DNA of 64,000 nt from Cycas panzhihuaensis (GCA_023213395.1 CM041465.1:104725741-104789740), one strand, 5' to 3'; shown: positions 47,841 through 59,722, counted from the stretch's first letter. Translations and numbers: made by a program. The notes: generated by a model from the letters alone, not told the origin.

Positions 47841-48337
47841 AGGCCTGCAGCCTAAAATTAGGTCAGAAATAGGGTCTGAAGCCAAATAGGAGGTATGTTA
47901 AGGCTGAGCAAGCTGGGGATTGGTGCCCAGCTGACCAACAGGTGGTCAGAAAATAGGGGCAGGTCTCAACTAGGGATCCTATCATACTTGGAAGATGAAT
48001 CAAAGTATAGGCATGATACTATTATGGGCGATACGCAACTGACTAAGGTGCCCGAGGGGCTGTGGAGATGATGTGGGTGGCTAAGTGCCATATGGGGTGC
48101 AGGACTTGCTGAGGAGTGCCCCCATGGTGGGTCATCATAGGCTGAGTGGCATGCGGCAGGCACAAGCAGTATGATCAAGCAAGAAAGCAATGCAGTCATG
48201 CAAGTGATAGGCAAGCATGCATCAGGCAATCTACTAAGCGACCTCAGTTAAATAAGAGTGAGGAGAGGAGCAAGAAGATATACCTGAGTTTACCTGAGTT
48301 GACGCGCCCCAAGTCCATTCCCAGTAGATGGGAAACA

Positions 48338-48352
48338 CTGCTCCCTTGGCAG
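48338..48352 (-). other. Tat-A polypurine tract
   Basis: On the minus strand CCAAGGGAGCAG directly precedes the LTR start TGTTTCCC. Confidence 0.6.
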
Positions 48353-48699
48353 TAGAGCCTCACCGCTCAGAAGCATGGCGTGATGGCCAATGTTGGAAAA
48401 TAAAAACTGTTAATAGCATATGCATATATGTATAAATAAATCATGAACAGCATATGGACCAAGGGTATCAGCAAGTGTCATGGTAGAACGCGTGGATAAG
48501 GGATACGGAGACGAGGGTGACATAGGGGCTGCCCATGCATCGTCTAAAAGTCGACCTATAAGTGAAGAAAGTGAATGAGGGGGATGCCCCCGTTGCTGAA
48601 GTGTAACAAGTGATATGAAGGCACCCAATAGACTAAACAAGTAGACCGAAATAAGGCGACTAGAGACTTGAGCAATGGGCTGGCCAAGCAAGTCTCTCA

Positions 48700-49115
48700 A
48701 AGGCAGTTGCTAAGAAGAGGGAGGTGACGCTCAAGGATGAGGTGAACGAGTCTATTCGCTTCAGCATTGAGGTCCCGAGGGATGTGCCGAATGTCAGCAG
48801 ATAAGAAGTACGCCAAGAGAGATCTAACGACCGAAGCGAAGGTTCTTAGGTGAGGGCATCGCACCTGGTAAACCTGGGTGAGATGAGACACAATAATGTG
48901 AGAGTCGCAGAGCAAAATGATAGGTCCATGATGGAAATGGAGAGCGTCAATAAGGGCTTCAATCACAGTCATGTACTCATCTTTATTATTAGTCGCCTCA
49001 GGAGGAAGATCCCAGAGTGCAGGAAATCATGCCCGAAGGGGCTGCAAAGGATCCAAGCGGCAGTAGAAGGTCCAGAGTTACTGCAGCTTCCGTCGTCAGT
49101 AAAAATGTAGAGGGA
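48700..49115 (-). pseudogene. Tat-A extra RNase H domain after integrase, frameshifted
   Basis: The minus strand reads LYIFTDDGSCSNSGPSTAAW, then after a one-base frameshift EATNNKDEYMTVIEALIDAL. ILLCDSHIIVSHLTQVYQ and IRHIPRDLNAEANRLVH follow. These are the four RNase H blocks: the Asp in TDDGS, the Glu in DEY, the Asp in CDS, and the H..N..A.-L end where the last Asp appears as Asn. The element has a separate gypsy RNase H in pol, so this is a second one. Archaeal-type RNase H (aRNH) additions are known in Tat elements; whether this is that type needs a phylogeny. It lies between the antisense gene and the polypurine tract. Confidence 0.82.
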
Positions 49116-50090
49116 CATCGGTGAACACAAAATCCTAGTAGTAATAAATAATAATGAAGTGAAAGAGAGGCTCGAAAGGCAAGCAATAAGTGGCCATGGA
49201 GGGTAGGAGGACCTCGCAATGAGGCTACCCAAGGGTGAGAGCAAGCAGTCCGACCACTACCTGAAAGCAGGCAGAAAAAGGCACCATAGAGTACCAAAGG
49301 TTGCTTTGGAAAGTAACACATGCTCCCAGACGGGGGGAACATTCTCTCTAAAGACCCCAAGGGCAGAAAAGAGCTGTAGAAATGGGTCTAGGACGGTGAA
49401 ATGAGCCAAACGAGTATAAACTCAGGTATGCACGGGAGTGGCGCACAAAATGAGATGGAAGGGCCTTATGAAGAGTGCAATAATGAGGTGCCATAAATGC
49501 ACTTGCAAGAAAGAGAAAAAAGGGCACTAAAGGAGCACAACGGGAGGCAGGACCAGAAGACAAAGGGGATTGAGGAAACGGGACAGTCCCAACAGCTATC
49601 ACGAGAGCAAAAATGGAGGTAGTGCTCGTTGGGACCCCCGCCTATATAAGCAAATTCAACAGAAAACAGATTTATTTTCACCGGCTCTCGTGAGAAACCA
49701 GAACCATTTCCTTACGCAGCGGAGTGCCGCTTGACTTTGGATGCACGCAGAGGGAGACCGAACTGTTGGATCAGAGTACGGGGATAGCCAGTAGGATCAT
49801 CAAGGCGAGATGACGACAGCTAGACTGGATCCAGTGAGTGGATCCTACGAAACCCATCCCATTTCACAGTTTGAATTTGAATGCTTTTTACTAATTTTTG
49901 AGTAGTTTTTGTGCCCCATATGGGCAGATTATAGCCTCTCGGAGTCTGAATTGGACCCAGAAAGAGGAGGGACCTGGGCATTAGGGAGCCCTAGTCCCGG
50001 TGGGCCCCATGGGGTCCACCCAAAGAGTTTTTTTTTTGTTTTTTTGGGGCAGAACCCCCCCCCCCCCCCCTTTTGGGAGGGTGCCATTCA
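49116..50090 (-). other. Tat-A spacer between extra RNase H and antisense gene
   Basis: No recognised domain. On the minus strand 49700-49116 is fairly open and could be an N-terminal extension of the RNase H protein. A run of 16 C lies at 50055-50070. Confidence 0.45.
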
Positions 50091-50195
50091 TACTGCGGCA
50101 AAGATCGCGGTGTTGCGATCTTTGTTGTGGGGCCCCGATCGCCACGAGACCCAAGCTAAACTTTGCGGTACCATGAAGTTTAGCGTGGTATGAAG
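50091..50195 (+). promoter_or_regulatory. Inverted repeats upstream of Tat-A antisense gene, LTR-like motif
   Basis: GCGGCAAAGATCGC is followed by GCGATCTTTGTTG as an inverted copy. GCTAAACTT and AAGTTTAGC then flank TGCGGTACCATG. The 12-nt GGCAAAGATCGC also occurs in the LTR repeat block at 143-154. It lies 100-200 bp upstream of the PMD-like gene. Confidence 0.45.
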
Positions 50196-50289
50196 GCAAA
50201 CCTACAGAAAAAAGAAGATGGGGGGCCATGAGGCCCCAAATCTCAATCAGACAGAGCTGAGAGATAGTGAGGAGGATAAAGGACTGACA

Positions 50290-52300
50290 TAGGCTTGACT
50301 CTGACTATTTTGTGGTGTTGACAGGCTATTATCGCAGTGGATAACCGCGAGAACATAGGGATGGCAATGCTAAGTTACATATAGATGATGTCCAGAGAGG
50401 ACAATGGGGTCCTGCAGAGCTGTGGCCTGTTCAAGGCCTTGAAGACACCTCAGTTTATATCAGACCAGAGGTTGCTAGTTGACATTGTATCACACTAGGA
50501 TAGGGGGAGGCATGTTTTCCACCTACCCCAAGTGGGGGATATAACAGTGACGCCGAGGGATATCTGGCGGATATTGGGAGTACCGGCGACTAGGAGGCCA
50601 GTTACACTGGGAGCGCTGCCTAGCAATGAGGCAGCATATAGAGAGGTAGCAGTATTCTTTATAGGGATAGACAGATGGGAGATGAGAGGAGTCCCTCTCT
50701 AGACTATGGTTATGTCCAGGATTCCTCGGGTGAGGAAACTCATCACATTGTGCATTCTGTTCTGGGTTTTCTAGAAACAAAACTATAGGGACATCCCTAG
50801 GGGATGGATGGATGCTGTGTGCCGCTGTGAGGCTGGCGAGAGGATGGATTAGGCCACCCTGATAGCGGTGAACCTCGTCGCATAGCTGGATGCTATTAGG
50901 ATGACAGGCAGAGGAGGATTATCCTACAACACATTGCTAGAGTGCTAGTTCTTTGATCATTTTGGAGCAGTGGCACCAGTGGGGGGACCACACCCCATTG
51001 CAAAGTTAGCCCTGATGATCCATAGATGGCAAACCAGGCTGAGGGGGATAGAGGATCAGGCCCATGTCCAGCGCTCAGTGGAGGCGACATCGTTGGACCT
51101 CCTCGCTATAATGGATTACGTGGCATATCCATATAGGGTAGTGAGGTGGGATAACGACAACAAGGCAGGTGGAGCAGGGGCGCTCCCAGGTGACGATGAT
51201 GATGACGGAGATGGGGCCAGCCCGTCATGACCTACAGGAGAGGCAGGCCCATCGAGGATAGCAAGAGGAGTAGTAGGGCCATCAGGGATTGCCAGCAGAG
51301 AGGTAGGCCCATAAGGGGTTGCAGAGGAGAGTAGGGGGCAAGTGACGAGGGCCCGCAGGCTATGGATCGTGAGGAGATCCGAAGAGGTGACCGCTGAGCC
51401 AGTCCCAGTGAGGAGAGAGGCCCAAGCAGAGGTGGTACCTGAGGAGGAGGTACCAGCAACTAGCGGGGAGCCAGGTGGAGAGGTTATCGACCAAGTGAGG
51501 AGCCATACCACAACAGGTGAGGCCTAACCATTTCCCATCGTTTGATAGCCAGATAGATAGTTTGGTTTGATTTTATTTTGACATGTAGTTGGATATATAC
51601 TGATATATGGTATATTAGATTTGTAAGTACCACAGAGATTAGGTGGTTGGTAGAGGCTATGGTGAGGGAGATGTTCCCTCAAGTGTACGCGGAGGGGCAG
51701 CCACCCATCCAGGAAGATGACACACCTAGATTGACAGGTGCCCATATGGCAACATTTACCCCATTGGCGAGGGTGAGAGATATCTGGGCTGCAGAGTCCT
51801 AGGAGCATATAGCATTTAGGGGACAGATGCAGCGAGAGCTAGATGAGGCCAGGGGCTAGCGAGACGCACTGTAGAGTCACGTACATGCTCTAGAGACTTA
51901 GAGAGGAATAGGTGGAGACACAGGGAGCATGGTTCGACTAGCGGTCCTAGAGGAGCATCTCTGAGGGATAGAGGAGAGGTTTCAGAGCATGGAGAAGAGA
52001 CTCCAGGGAGTAGAGGGAGAGAGGAATCGTATCCAGGCTCGATACGATTAGCTGATAGACCAGGTGGTGTCGAGGTCGAGCAGGAGCAGGACATACACCC
52101 ACATGGCAGTGACGACCTCAAGATAGCCACACGACAAGGGGAGCGAGGCAGGGAGCTTGCGGAGGCCCAGGAGGAGCCTTGGAGGGATGTGGTCCCAAGG
52201 AGAGGGATCACACTGATCAGGAGAAGGTACCCCATGAGCAGGGCAGCAATAGAATAGGACATATGTATTTGATTTTGGCAGGGGAAGGCACGGGCATCCA
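50290..52300 (+). pseudogene. Tat-A antisense plant-mobile-domain-like gene with coiled-coil tail
   Basis: The plus strand, antisense to Tat-A pol, reads FKALKTPQFISDQRLLVDIV, HVFHLPQVGDITVTPRDIWR, ILGVPATRRPVTLG and VRKLITLCILFWVF. IPRGWMDAVCRCEAGERMD and FFDHFGAVAPVGGPHPIAKL follow. This is the line-up of a plant mobile domain. An acidic and Gly-rich linker follows near 51170-51240, then a Pro/Val/Glu-rich stretch. The tail (51600-52080) holds VRDIWAAES and a coiled-coil-like run with LEEHL, IEERFQSMEKRLQGVEGERN and RIQARYD. Total length would be near 650 residues. Stops and frameshifts occur, but blocks shared with Tat-C and Tat-D show a real ancestral protein. Its function is unknown. Confidence 0.8.
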
Positions 52301-52386
52301 AGGGGTCATATATATAGAGTCATATGATTGTACCCCCCCTGTAAGGATACCGGCTTCCCATATGTACGATGTGACATATAATTTTG

Positions 52387-52391
<5 letters not shown>

Positions 52392-52419
<28 letters not shown>

Positions 52420-52437
52420 CGGGGTAATTGGTACCCC
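52392..52437. terminator. TA repeat and hairpin between convergent genes (Tat-A)
   Basis: (TA)14 at about 52392-52419 is followed by GGGGTAATTGGTACCCC, a 6-bp stem with a 5-nt loop. It is the counterpart of 28696-28733 in Tat-C. Confidence 0.4.
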
Positions 52438-52857
52438 ATTTTGATATGAGATGATGTGTATATCATGTGTGGCAGATGACATGTATGTTTTTTTATGTAG
52501 GTTATAGATATTTTGTTATATGATGCACGTATTTCCTTCCATGTATGGCCATATATCTAATAGGAGCACACACGTCCACCATGAGTAGAGGTGATAGGCA
52601 CGTGTGAGGTTAGAGATAGAGTGACACGCACGTCCATGGAGGAGCATAGCAGGATATGCGAAGGAAACACCGAGCAAGAGGGGGAGTAACGATACTCTAA
52701 AGCGTCGTCCTAACTGGGGGGATGTCCAAATAGGAAGACAAAAGTCCCAAAGGGATATGGAAACATGGGTTTCATGGGAGGAACTAGAAGGAATCAGAGG
52801 AGGCCATCTTTAGTTGCCATTCTACCCATGGTTGGGAGGAATGAGCGCAACTCAAGA

Positions 52858-52887
52858 TGGTAGTTTAGGCTCATTTCGGAGCATGGT
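52858..52887 (-). repeat. Single copy of the 30-nt post-integrase motif
   Basis: On the minus strand it encodes MLRNEPKLP. It matches the second Tat-C unit at 26 of 30 positions and lies at the end of the integrase frame. Confidence 0.7.
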
Positions 52888-52889
52888 GA

Positions 52890-55800
52890 AAGGATCGCCG
52901 AGGGGATCATGCATAAAATTTCTTAAGGAATTTCCTGTTGACTGCCTTCTCAAATTCTAGGCCTCCTAGGGTGGCGATCCTATAGGCGACGTTGTCGAGG
53001 CTCTCGAGAATGATGAAAGGACCGGCCCATTTAGGCCCAAATTTGGTCAGACGGTTGTAGAGATATTCCAACTTAAGGATATAGTCCCCAGGGCTTAAAG
53101 GACAGGCACGAAGATGTTTGTCATGAGTCCTTTGCAGGCGGGGTTTCGAAGTGAGATTCTCTTAATAAGCCATTAAGCACCTCTCATCTAGGGCTTCGAG
53201 ATCTAGAAGACGAGCCTGGTGGATAGACTCCTCATCGATAAGACCTCTAAGGAAAATCCATAGAGAGGGGATCTCCACCTCCAGTGGGAGTACTGCTTCA
53301 GTTCTGTAGACTAAAGAAAATGAAGTCATTCCAGTAGCCATATGGATAGAAGTGCGATAGGCCCACAGAGCAGAGGGGAGTTGGAGATGCCAATCTCTTT
53401 GAGATTATGCAATAGTTTTCTTTAGAATGTTAACAAGGGTTTTGTTGAATGATTCAACTTGTCCATTTTCTTGGGGGTAATAAGGAGATGAGGTCTTATG
53501 TGAGATCTTGAATCTCTCGCAAAGCTCGTCCATCTCCTTGTTACAAAAGGGGATTCCATTGTCCATGATTAAGACGTCTAGAATCCCGAAACGACAAACG
53601 ATATGTTGGTAGATGAAGGTGGCTATCGTCTTACCAGGCGTAGTTGACAGGGGGATTGCCTCCACCTATTTGGTGAAATACTTGGTGGCAGTCAAGACGT
53701 ACTTGTGCTGCGCAGAAGAAGGTGGTGATATGGCACTAATGAGGTCTAAACCCCACTGAGAAAAGGGCCATGGAGATATGATAGGGTGCAAGGCCTCAGA
53801 AGGCACATGAGAGATATTAGCATGCTCTTGGCATTGCTGACATCTCAGGGCATAAGCGCGGGCATCCTTGAAAAGGGACGGCCAATAGTAACCCATGCAC
53901 AGGATCCTTTGGGCCATGGACTGGCCCCCAAAGTGGCCCCCGCAAATGCCATGATGGCATTCGTGGAGTATTTGGTTTGCTTTGTCTGAAATGACGTAGC
54001 GAAGCAGGATCCGATCGAAGGATCTCTTGTACAACACTTCATCTACAAGGAAGTATTGTCTAGCGGTGGCACGGATGCGTGATCTAACTTTGTTGCTGGC
54101 TTCGGGGTGGTATTCCTACTAAGTCAAATACTATACAATGTCGCCATAGCACTCGTTATTAGTGAGCGGATGAGGGGAAGTGCCCTGAACAGCCAGAATG
54201 GACTCGTCAGGGAGAGAGCCATCAACAGGAAAGCCGCTCGTGTTGGGAATAGGGGCATCTGCTAACTGTTTTGCCACTATCATTTCTTTTTTTGACTTCC
54301 TGTTAATGACTTGCAGGTCGAACTCTTGAAGCAGGACAGCCCAACGACCTACCCTACCCATCAAGTTCGAACGAGTAAGCAAATAATGCAAGGGATCATA
54401 TTGGATGATCACCTTGGTAGTATTACCGAGCAAGTAATGCCTGAATGTCTTGGTCGCATGGACCAAGGAGAGACATTCCTTCTCGATGGGAGGATAATTA
54501 AGTTTAGCAACCATGAGGGTGTGGCTGATAAAATAGATTACTCTCTCAGTTCCTGAATCGTCCTCCTGTGTGAGCATTGCGCCCAGGGATTCATCCATAG
54601 CTGAGATGTACAAGATAAAGGGCCTATCGAAATGGGGAGGCACCAACGTAGGAGCCGAAGCGAAGCTTCCTTGAGTTCTACAAAGGCTTGTTGGGTCTTA
54701 TCAGACCAGACAAATAGGGCTCCTTTCTTCAATAGGTTGGTCAAGGGTTTGGTGTTTATGGCAAAGTCTGCCAAAAAGCGCCTAAGGAAACTGAGCCTAC
54801 CTAAAAACAACTTAATATGTCGTTGGGTTCTAGGAGGTGGCATGTCAAGGATTGCCTTGACTTTATATGGATTGATTTGGATTCCTTGCTTTGATACAAG
54901 GAAACCCAAGAGTTTACTTGAAGTGATAGCAAACACGCATTTAAGTGGATTTAGACTGACATGATACTTACGGCATCGTGTGAAGATGGCCCGCAAGTCA
55001 GAGGGATGATGGGCTCTAGTATGTGAGAGACCCATCATGTCATCCATGAAGACCTCCAACGTGTTGTTGATGAGGTCATGGAAAATGAAATGCATGGCTC
55101 TCTGGTAAGTAGCCCCTATATTTTTAAGGCCAAAGGGCATTGCCTTGTAGGCAAAGGTACCCCATGGTGTAGTGAAGGCTGTCTTGTGGAGGTCTTCATG
55201 GGATATCTGGATTTGATTGTCGCCGAAAAAGCCATCCATTAAGGACATGACTTCGAATCCAGTAGTTCGATCGATTATTTGATTGATGAAGGGGAGATAG
55301 AAGTTGTCTTTGGGACATGCATTGTTAATGTCACGAAAATCAACGCATATCCAAATGGTCCCGTTCTTCTTGGCAACCAGAATGATGTTCGATACCCACT
55401 TAGGGTAATCGATGGAAGAGATAAGTCCTGCATCCAAGAGTTTTTCAACCTCCATCTTGACGGTGGCTGAAAGTTTGGGATGGAGAGGACGTTACTTCTG
55501 ATGCACGGGGCGAGCGCCAGGAATAGTTGTGGGGTTGTGGGTGATGATGGAGGGGTCAATTCCCTTCATGTCAGAGTAATCCCATGCGAATACATCCCAA
55601 AATTCTTGGAATAGAAGGGAGTATTCCCTTACTTCATCAGGGGTATATTCTGCCCCTACCTTAATAACCTTACCCGAGGTGAGGACTATGTCCTGAGTTG
55701 CCCCCATACACATGGCATTCCCCTCCTTGAAATGGAGGGGGGCAAGATCAACAAGAGGAGACCGAACGGAGGATGGGATCAGGTCATCTAATATAGACCC

Positions 55801-57130
55801 AATCGCTAGGATCTTCTGATGGCCAAGTTTATGGTGACTAGAAGGCAAGTTGGGTGTGGAGCCTGCTAAGTGCTCCAGCAAAGCCTCGTCGTCTTCGAAA
55901 TAGTCTACCCCATGGATGACTTGACTTCGAATGGACAAGGTGCGGGATGGTATGGGAGCAATAGAATTAGAATGACCTGTAAGCTGCCCAACATCCCTAA
56001 GGGACTCTAAGGGAGAGTCAAGGAGAGATCCCTCGTAAGAGGCAGGAGGGGAACTCTTGATGCCATCACTTGTGAAAGGCGATGGAAGGGGAGAGCTAGG
56101 AGCTTGACGGTCAACATGCGTAATACCGTGCGACATGAGAGAGAGGTCATGCTCTATGATAAAAAGGATCCTAGGTTGAGACCTAGAACGAGAAGAATGC
56201 CCCCCACCAGTGCGAAGGAAGGAAATCAAGTGAGGAAGGTCCTCATCCTCACTATGGGACCCGTCATCACTAAACATGGCAAGGTATCCATAGCTTCTAA
56301 CGCCGATGGGGGCAAAATAAGTTAGACCAGAAGAAGAAGATGCGGGATCTTCTTCATGGCAAGAAGAATCAGGGATACCGATGGAGCAGGCTGAGGCATG
56401 ACTAGAAGGGCCTTTACTTCCCTTTGTATGGCCATGGCTCGCTTGAGTAGATGGTCTAATTTGTTTCGCGAGCAGTCACTCGTGGGAGACAACTCTAATT
56501 TGTCTATTATGGACAAAATTAAGTTACCCCCAATGGGTAGAGCACACGGCTCCCATTTGGTCAAGCCATGGTCGACCTAGGAGGAGGTTGTAATCAACAT
56601 CCACATCGAGGGCAACGATGTCAAAAAGGACAGTCTTATACTCGAGGGTGAGAGGTATCGAGACGGATCCCAAGGGAGTCTTCTCGCTACTATCGTAGCC
56701 TTAGCATTGCCATGGAATAGGTTCCAAGGTAGAAATGCCAAGCTCTTGCATGACACGCAAGGGCATGGTATTCACGGAAGAACCGTTATCCACAACAGTC
56801 CTACGCAATGTACAATCCAGTATGTTTATGGTAATGGTGAAAGGGAAGTTCTATTATCATTCCCTTCCACTGGCTGGAGGAAGATCTTTAGGATCAAAGG
56901 AGATGACGAGTTCGCGACTTTGGGTAGTGCCCAAAGCGTGAACAGGTGCTTCATTCAATCCTAAAGCTTCCAAGAGGAGTGTTCGTTGCTCAAGGTAGCT
57001 TCTCAAGACATCCATGATGGACATCTTGGCAGCCATGGTATGAAGCTCTTCAACTACAGAAAAAGGCTTACCCTTCCCTATGGGTTGGGTAAGGGCTCTC
57101 CTAAAGTCAAAACGACTTAGGCAAACGGGA
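52890..57130 (-). pseudogene. Tat-A pol (protease, RT, RNase H, integrase), a few breaks
   Basis: The aspartic protease motif VVDNGSSVNTMPL lies at about 56763-56820. An acidic Ser-rich linker runs to 55500. RT (55455-54650) holds VDFRDINNACPKDNFYLPF, FTTPWGTFAYKAMPFGLKN and the catalytic LEVFMDDMMG. RNase H (54646-54131) holds YISAMDESLGAMLTQ, IEKECLSL and VIIQYDP. The integrase zinc region has CHHGICGGHFG, CMGYYWPS and CQQCQE. Its core has WGLDLI, LIMDNGIPF and QVESFNKTL, so D, D and E are all kept. Breaks include a stop near 55495, a frameshift near 54600 and a stop at 53666 where KWVEA became K-stop-VEA. The C-terminal end reaches the 30-nt motif. Confidence 0.9.
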
Positions 57131-57144
57131 ATGTTCTTGGGAAG

Positions 57145-59650
57145 CTAAGGTATTTCTGGGGGAACAGCTTCCAGAGGAGGGTCAAGGTGTGATGTAGACG
57201 TAGAGGCGCCATCCACCTCTTTCGCGGCTTGAGACCGAGTTAAGGCATAAAGGGGAGTGGTCTCAAGCATCTGAATTACCTTCTTTCCCTTGTTACGAGA
57301 TCTCGAAGGTGAAGGTGTGCGGTGGTCAGGGGAACGTGAAGAGGATGATGAATCTCGGGCACCCTTCCCTCTACCATGCGAAGGGCGAGAATCAGGGGAT
57401 CTACCCCGGTTCTGGCTATTTTTTTGTTGAGCGTTGTGATTACACTCCCCATATTTAGGGAACAGATCCCTATGGATGGGTTGATCGAGATTGGGCCTTG
57501 AGGCGCATTTGGCAGACGAGTCACATGGTGGGGCATCACGAGGATGTTGCACCTGACAGCGCGAGTCATCATGAAAGCATTCCTCGTGAACGAAGTACCA
57601 CTTCTTCTCGAGCAGAGGATCGACTTTCCTTGCCTGAGAAGGTTGGGTACCACCCCCTTTGGGGGGAGCGGCCTAAGAAGCTTATTAAATTTGTTTGTTG
57701 GAGGTTGGCCATGAAAGGGCTTGGAGTTCAAGCTTCTTCATCGTACGCTCGAATGAGTGTATGGCAGAAGTAAGGGGGTCTAAAGTCCTCTCAGTCGAAT
57801 GAGAGGTAGACCTGGTGGGTTGCGAATGTTTAGTTTCCTTAGTTGAGGGAGGTGCCTCACGACATTGTGAGGGCTTAAGAGGCTTCTTGAGTCTGGCTTG
57901 GATCTCAATAGCCTCTAACGCTAAGCATTTCACGATCGCGGAGTTGCATGTGGTTGCCTCTATTTTGAGGACTTCCACATACATTTCAGGGCAAAGTGCA
58001 TTAACAAAAAGATCTCTCTTCAACTCCTTGGGCAACGTGGCCTTAGTGGAGTGAAGGAGGTCATGGAATCGTCTCACAAAGTTACGATTCATTTCATCGT
58101 GACCTTATTTGAGCAAAAGGAGAGATTTCATTCCGCTCTCGAATGGACGGGCTACATCGAAGTAGTTGACGAATTCATCCACCAATTACTGGAATGAAAA
58201 GATAGAGTGGGAAGGAAGGCGATAGAAACATTTAAGGGCATCGCACTACAAAGATCGTGGAAACAATTTCATTAAGATATGGTCATAAGCCCAGTAGTCT
58301 ATACATGCCATAGAAAAACTACGCACGTGTTCATCTGGGTCTTGCAACGAAGTTCCATCGAATTTGGGAACTTCAGGAGGGTGAGGTAGTAGATTAGTTC
58401 TTAATGCCTCAACGAATAGTGGCGTCGACCTATAATCCATGAAGGGTCATGCCCTTATATAGGCTGTAGGGTCGATGAATGGCAATGAGTAAGGAATATA
58501 TGGGGGTGGTAAACCCATCCCTCCTTGGAGAAATGTCCCTTGTTAGAAAGGGGCTTGAGGATAGACGCCTTGGAAGGGAGCTAGGTTCCCTTGCGAAGGC
58601 ATAGGCAAAGAAGTCACGCTGGATGGCAGAAATAGGGGGTGCGGGACCGAATTCTACCCATATGGGCCACCTGTAGGTGGTGCAACCCCATACGGTTGTA
58701 ACGAGTCCATCCCATAAACCGGAAGATGGTTCCCCTTACCCTTCCCCCAAGGTTGAGATGCATAACCCAGGGGTAAGTAAAGAGAAGGACCACTGGATGG
58801 GTTTTGAATATATACAGGAGCAAGTCCCACATAGTTAGTGGCAGTAGTACTAGTAGGACCTCTAGGCCTACTAGGGAATGCATGTACCACGTTTGAGGGT
58901 GGCACATTCACTTGGCTGGGCAAAGGTATGCTAACCCCAAGCTGGAGAAAAGACACACCACGAACAGGTCCTGAAGAACTAGGACCATGGCTAGGAATAG
59001 AGGGTGCAACACTTATCCCCAAAGTTGGTGTAGACACAGAGTGGGACGAGTGCATATGAACAGAGGGATTACTTATCATAAAAGATGCAGGTGCAGATGA
59101 AGAAGGTGCCCTACCACGCAAGGCTTCTTCAAACCACCTCGGACGTGGTTGAAGGCGAGTCGCTCGAAAGTACTCGCTGATAGCTTCAATCACATCGGTG
59201 GGAGGGGTATCTTTGTAACCATAAGAGGTTGACGGGACCTTAAATCATGGAGACCCCTCAGGAGTCTCCTCATAAGAATCACCAATCGGATGGTGAATCT
59301 CATGAAGAGGTGAGCCTTCTACTATATGAGCAGAAAGATGAATGTTAGAAGGGTGAGGCTGGTCACCCAGGTAGTAAATGGGATCATCACCCTCTTGGGT
59401 AGATCCCAGAATCGACGTGAGAAACTCTTGAGTTCCCAAGACCAAGGTGTGGTAAGCCTAATCAAAATGGTAGCCCTCTATTATCAAATCGGAATCTGAC
59501 GACGGAAGGGAATGATATGAAGGGTCCTTTAATAATGGCGGCAGACCTCGCAAACAACATGAGAAACATCACATACAATGCCTTTACAAAGTTGTTAGAA
59601 AAGAGCAAAGGGTATGAAGCACGTGTTGGGGATTGCCCAATGGAAAAGAA
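57145..59650 (-). pseudogene. Tat-A gag, broken by several stops
   Basis: In order: an acidic N-terminal part (GSTQEGDDPIYYLGDQ), DVIEAISEYFRATRLQPRPRW, and Ser/Pro- and Gly/Pro/Tyr-rich regions (GVAPPTGGPYG). The capsid-like domain follows with VPKFDGTSLQDPDEHVRSF, VRRFHDLLHSTKATLPKEL and RDLFVNALCPEMYVEVLK. Then comes a Ser/Arg-rich tail (SSSSSRSPDHRTPSPSRSRN). A Cys/His group (HEECFHDDSRC) near 57580 may be a divergent nucleic-acid-binding motif, but no standard CCHC knuckle is seen. The protein would be large, over 750 residues, as in Tat elements. Tat-B carries the same gag. Confidence 0.87.
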
Positions 59651-59722
59651 AATCAAGAAGATTGCCTAAAAGTAAGAACACCAACAAGAAGAGAGGCGAA
59701 ACTAGTTCCCTTACTAGCAGTT

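Larger units (their letters stand above)
45690..48337 (-). repeat. Tat-A 3' LTR (2.65 kb)
   Basis: In plus orientation it starts TGAAACGC and ends GGGAAACA. Positions 45690-46842 align closely with 59741-60889, and the remainder aligns with Tat-B and Z. Short open frames shared with the 5' LTR are not conserved as proteins. Confidence 0.88.

Noticed and set aside
49909-50193. 94-codon plus-strand frame before the antisense gene
   Set aside because: It crosses a run of 16 C and the inverted repeats, and has no counterpart in Tat-C or Tat-D.
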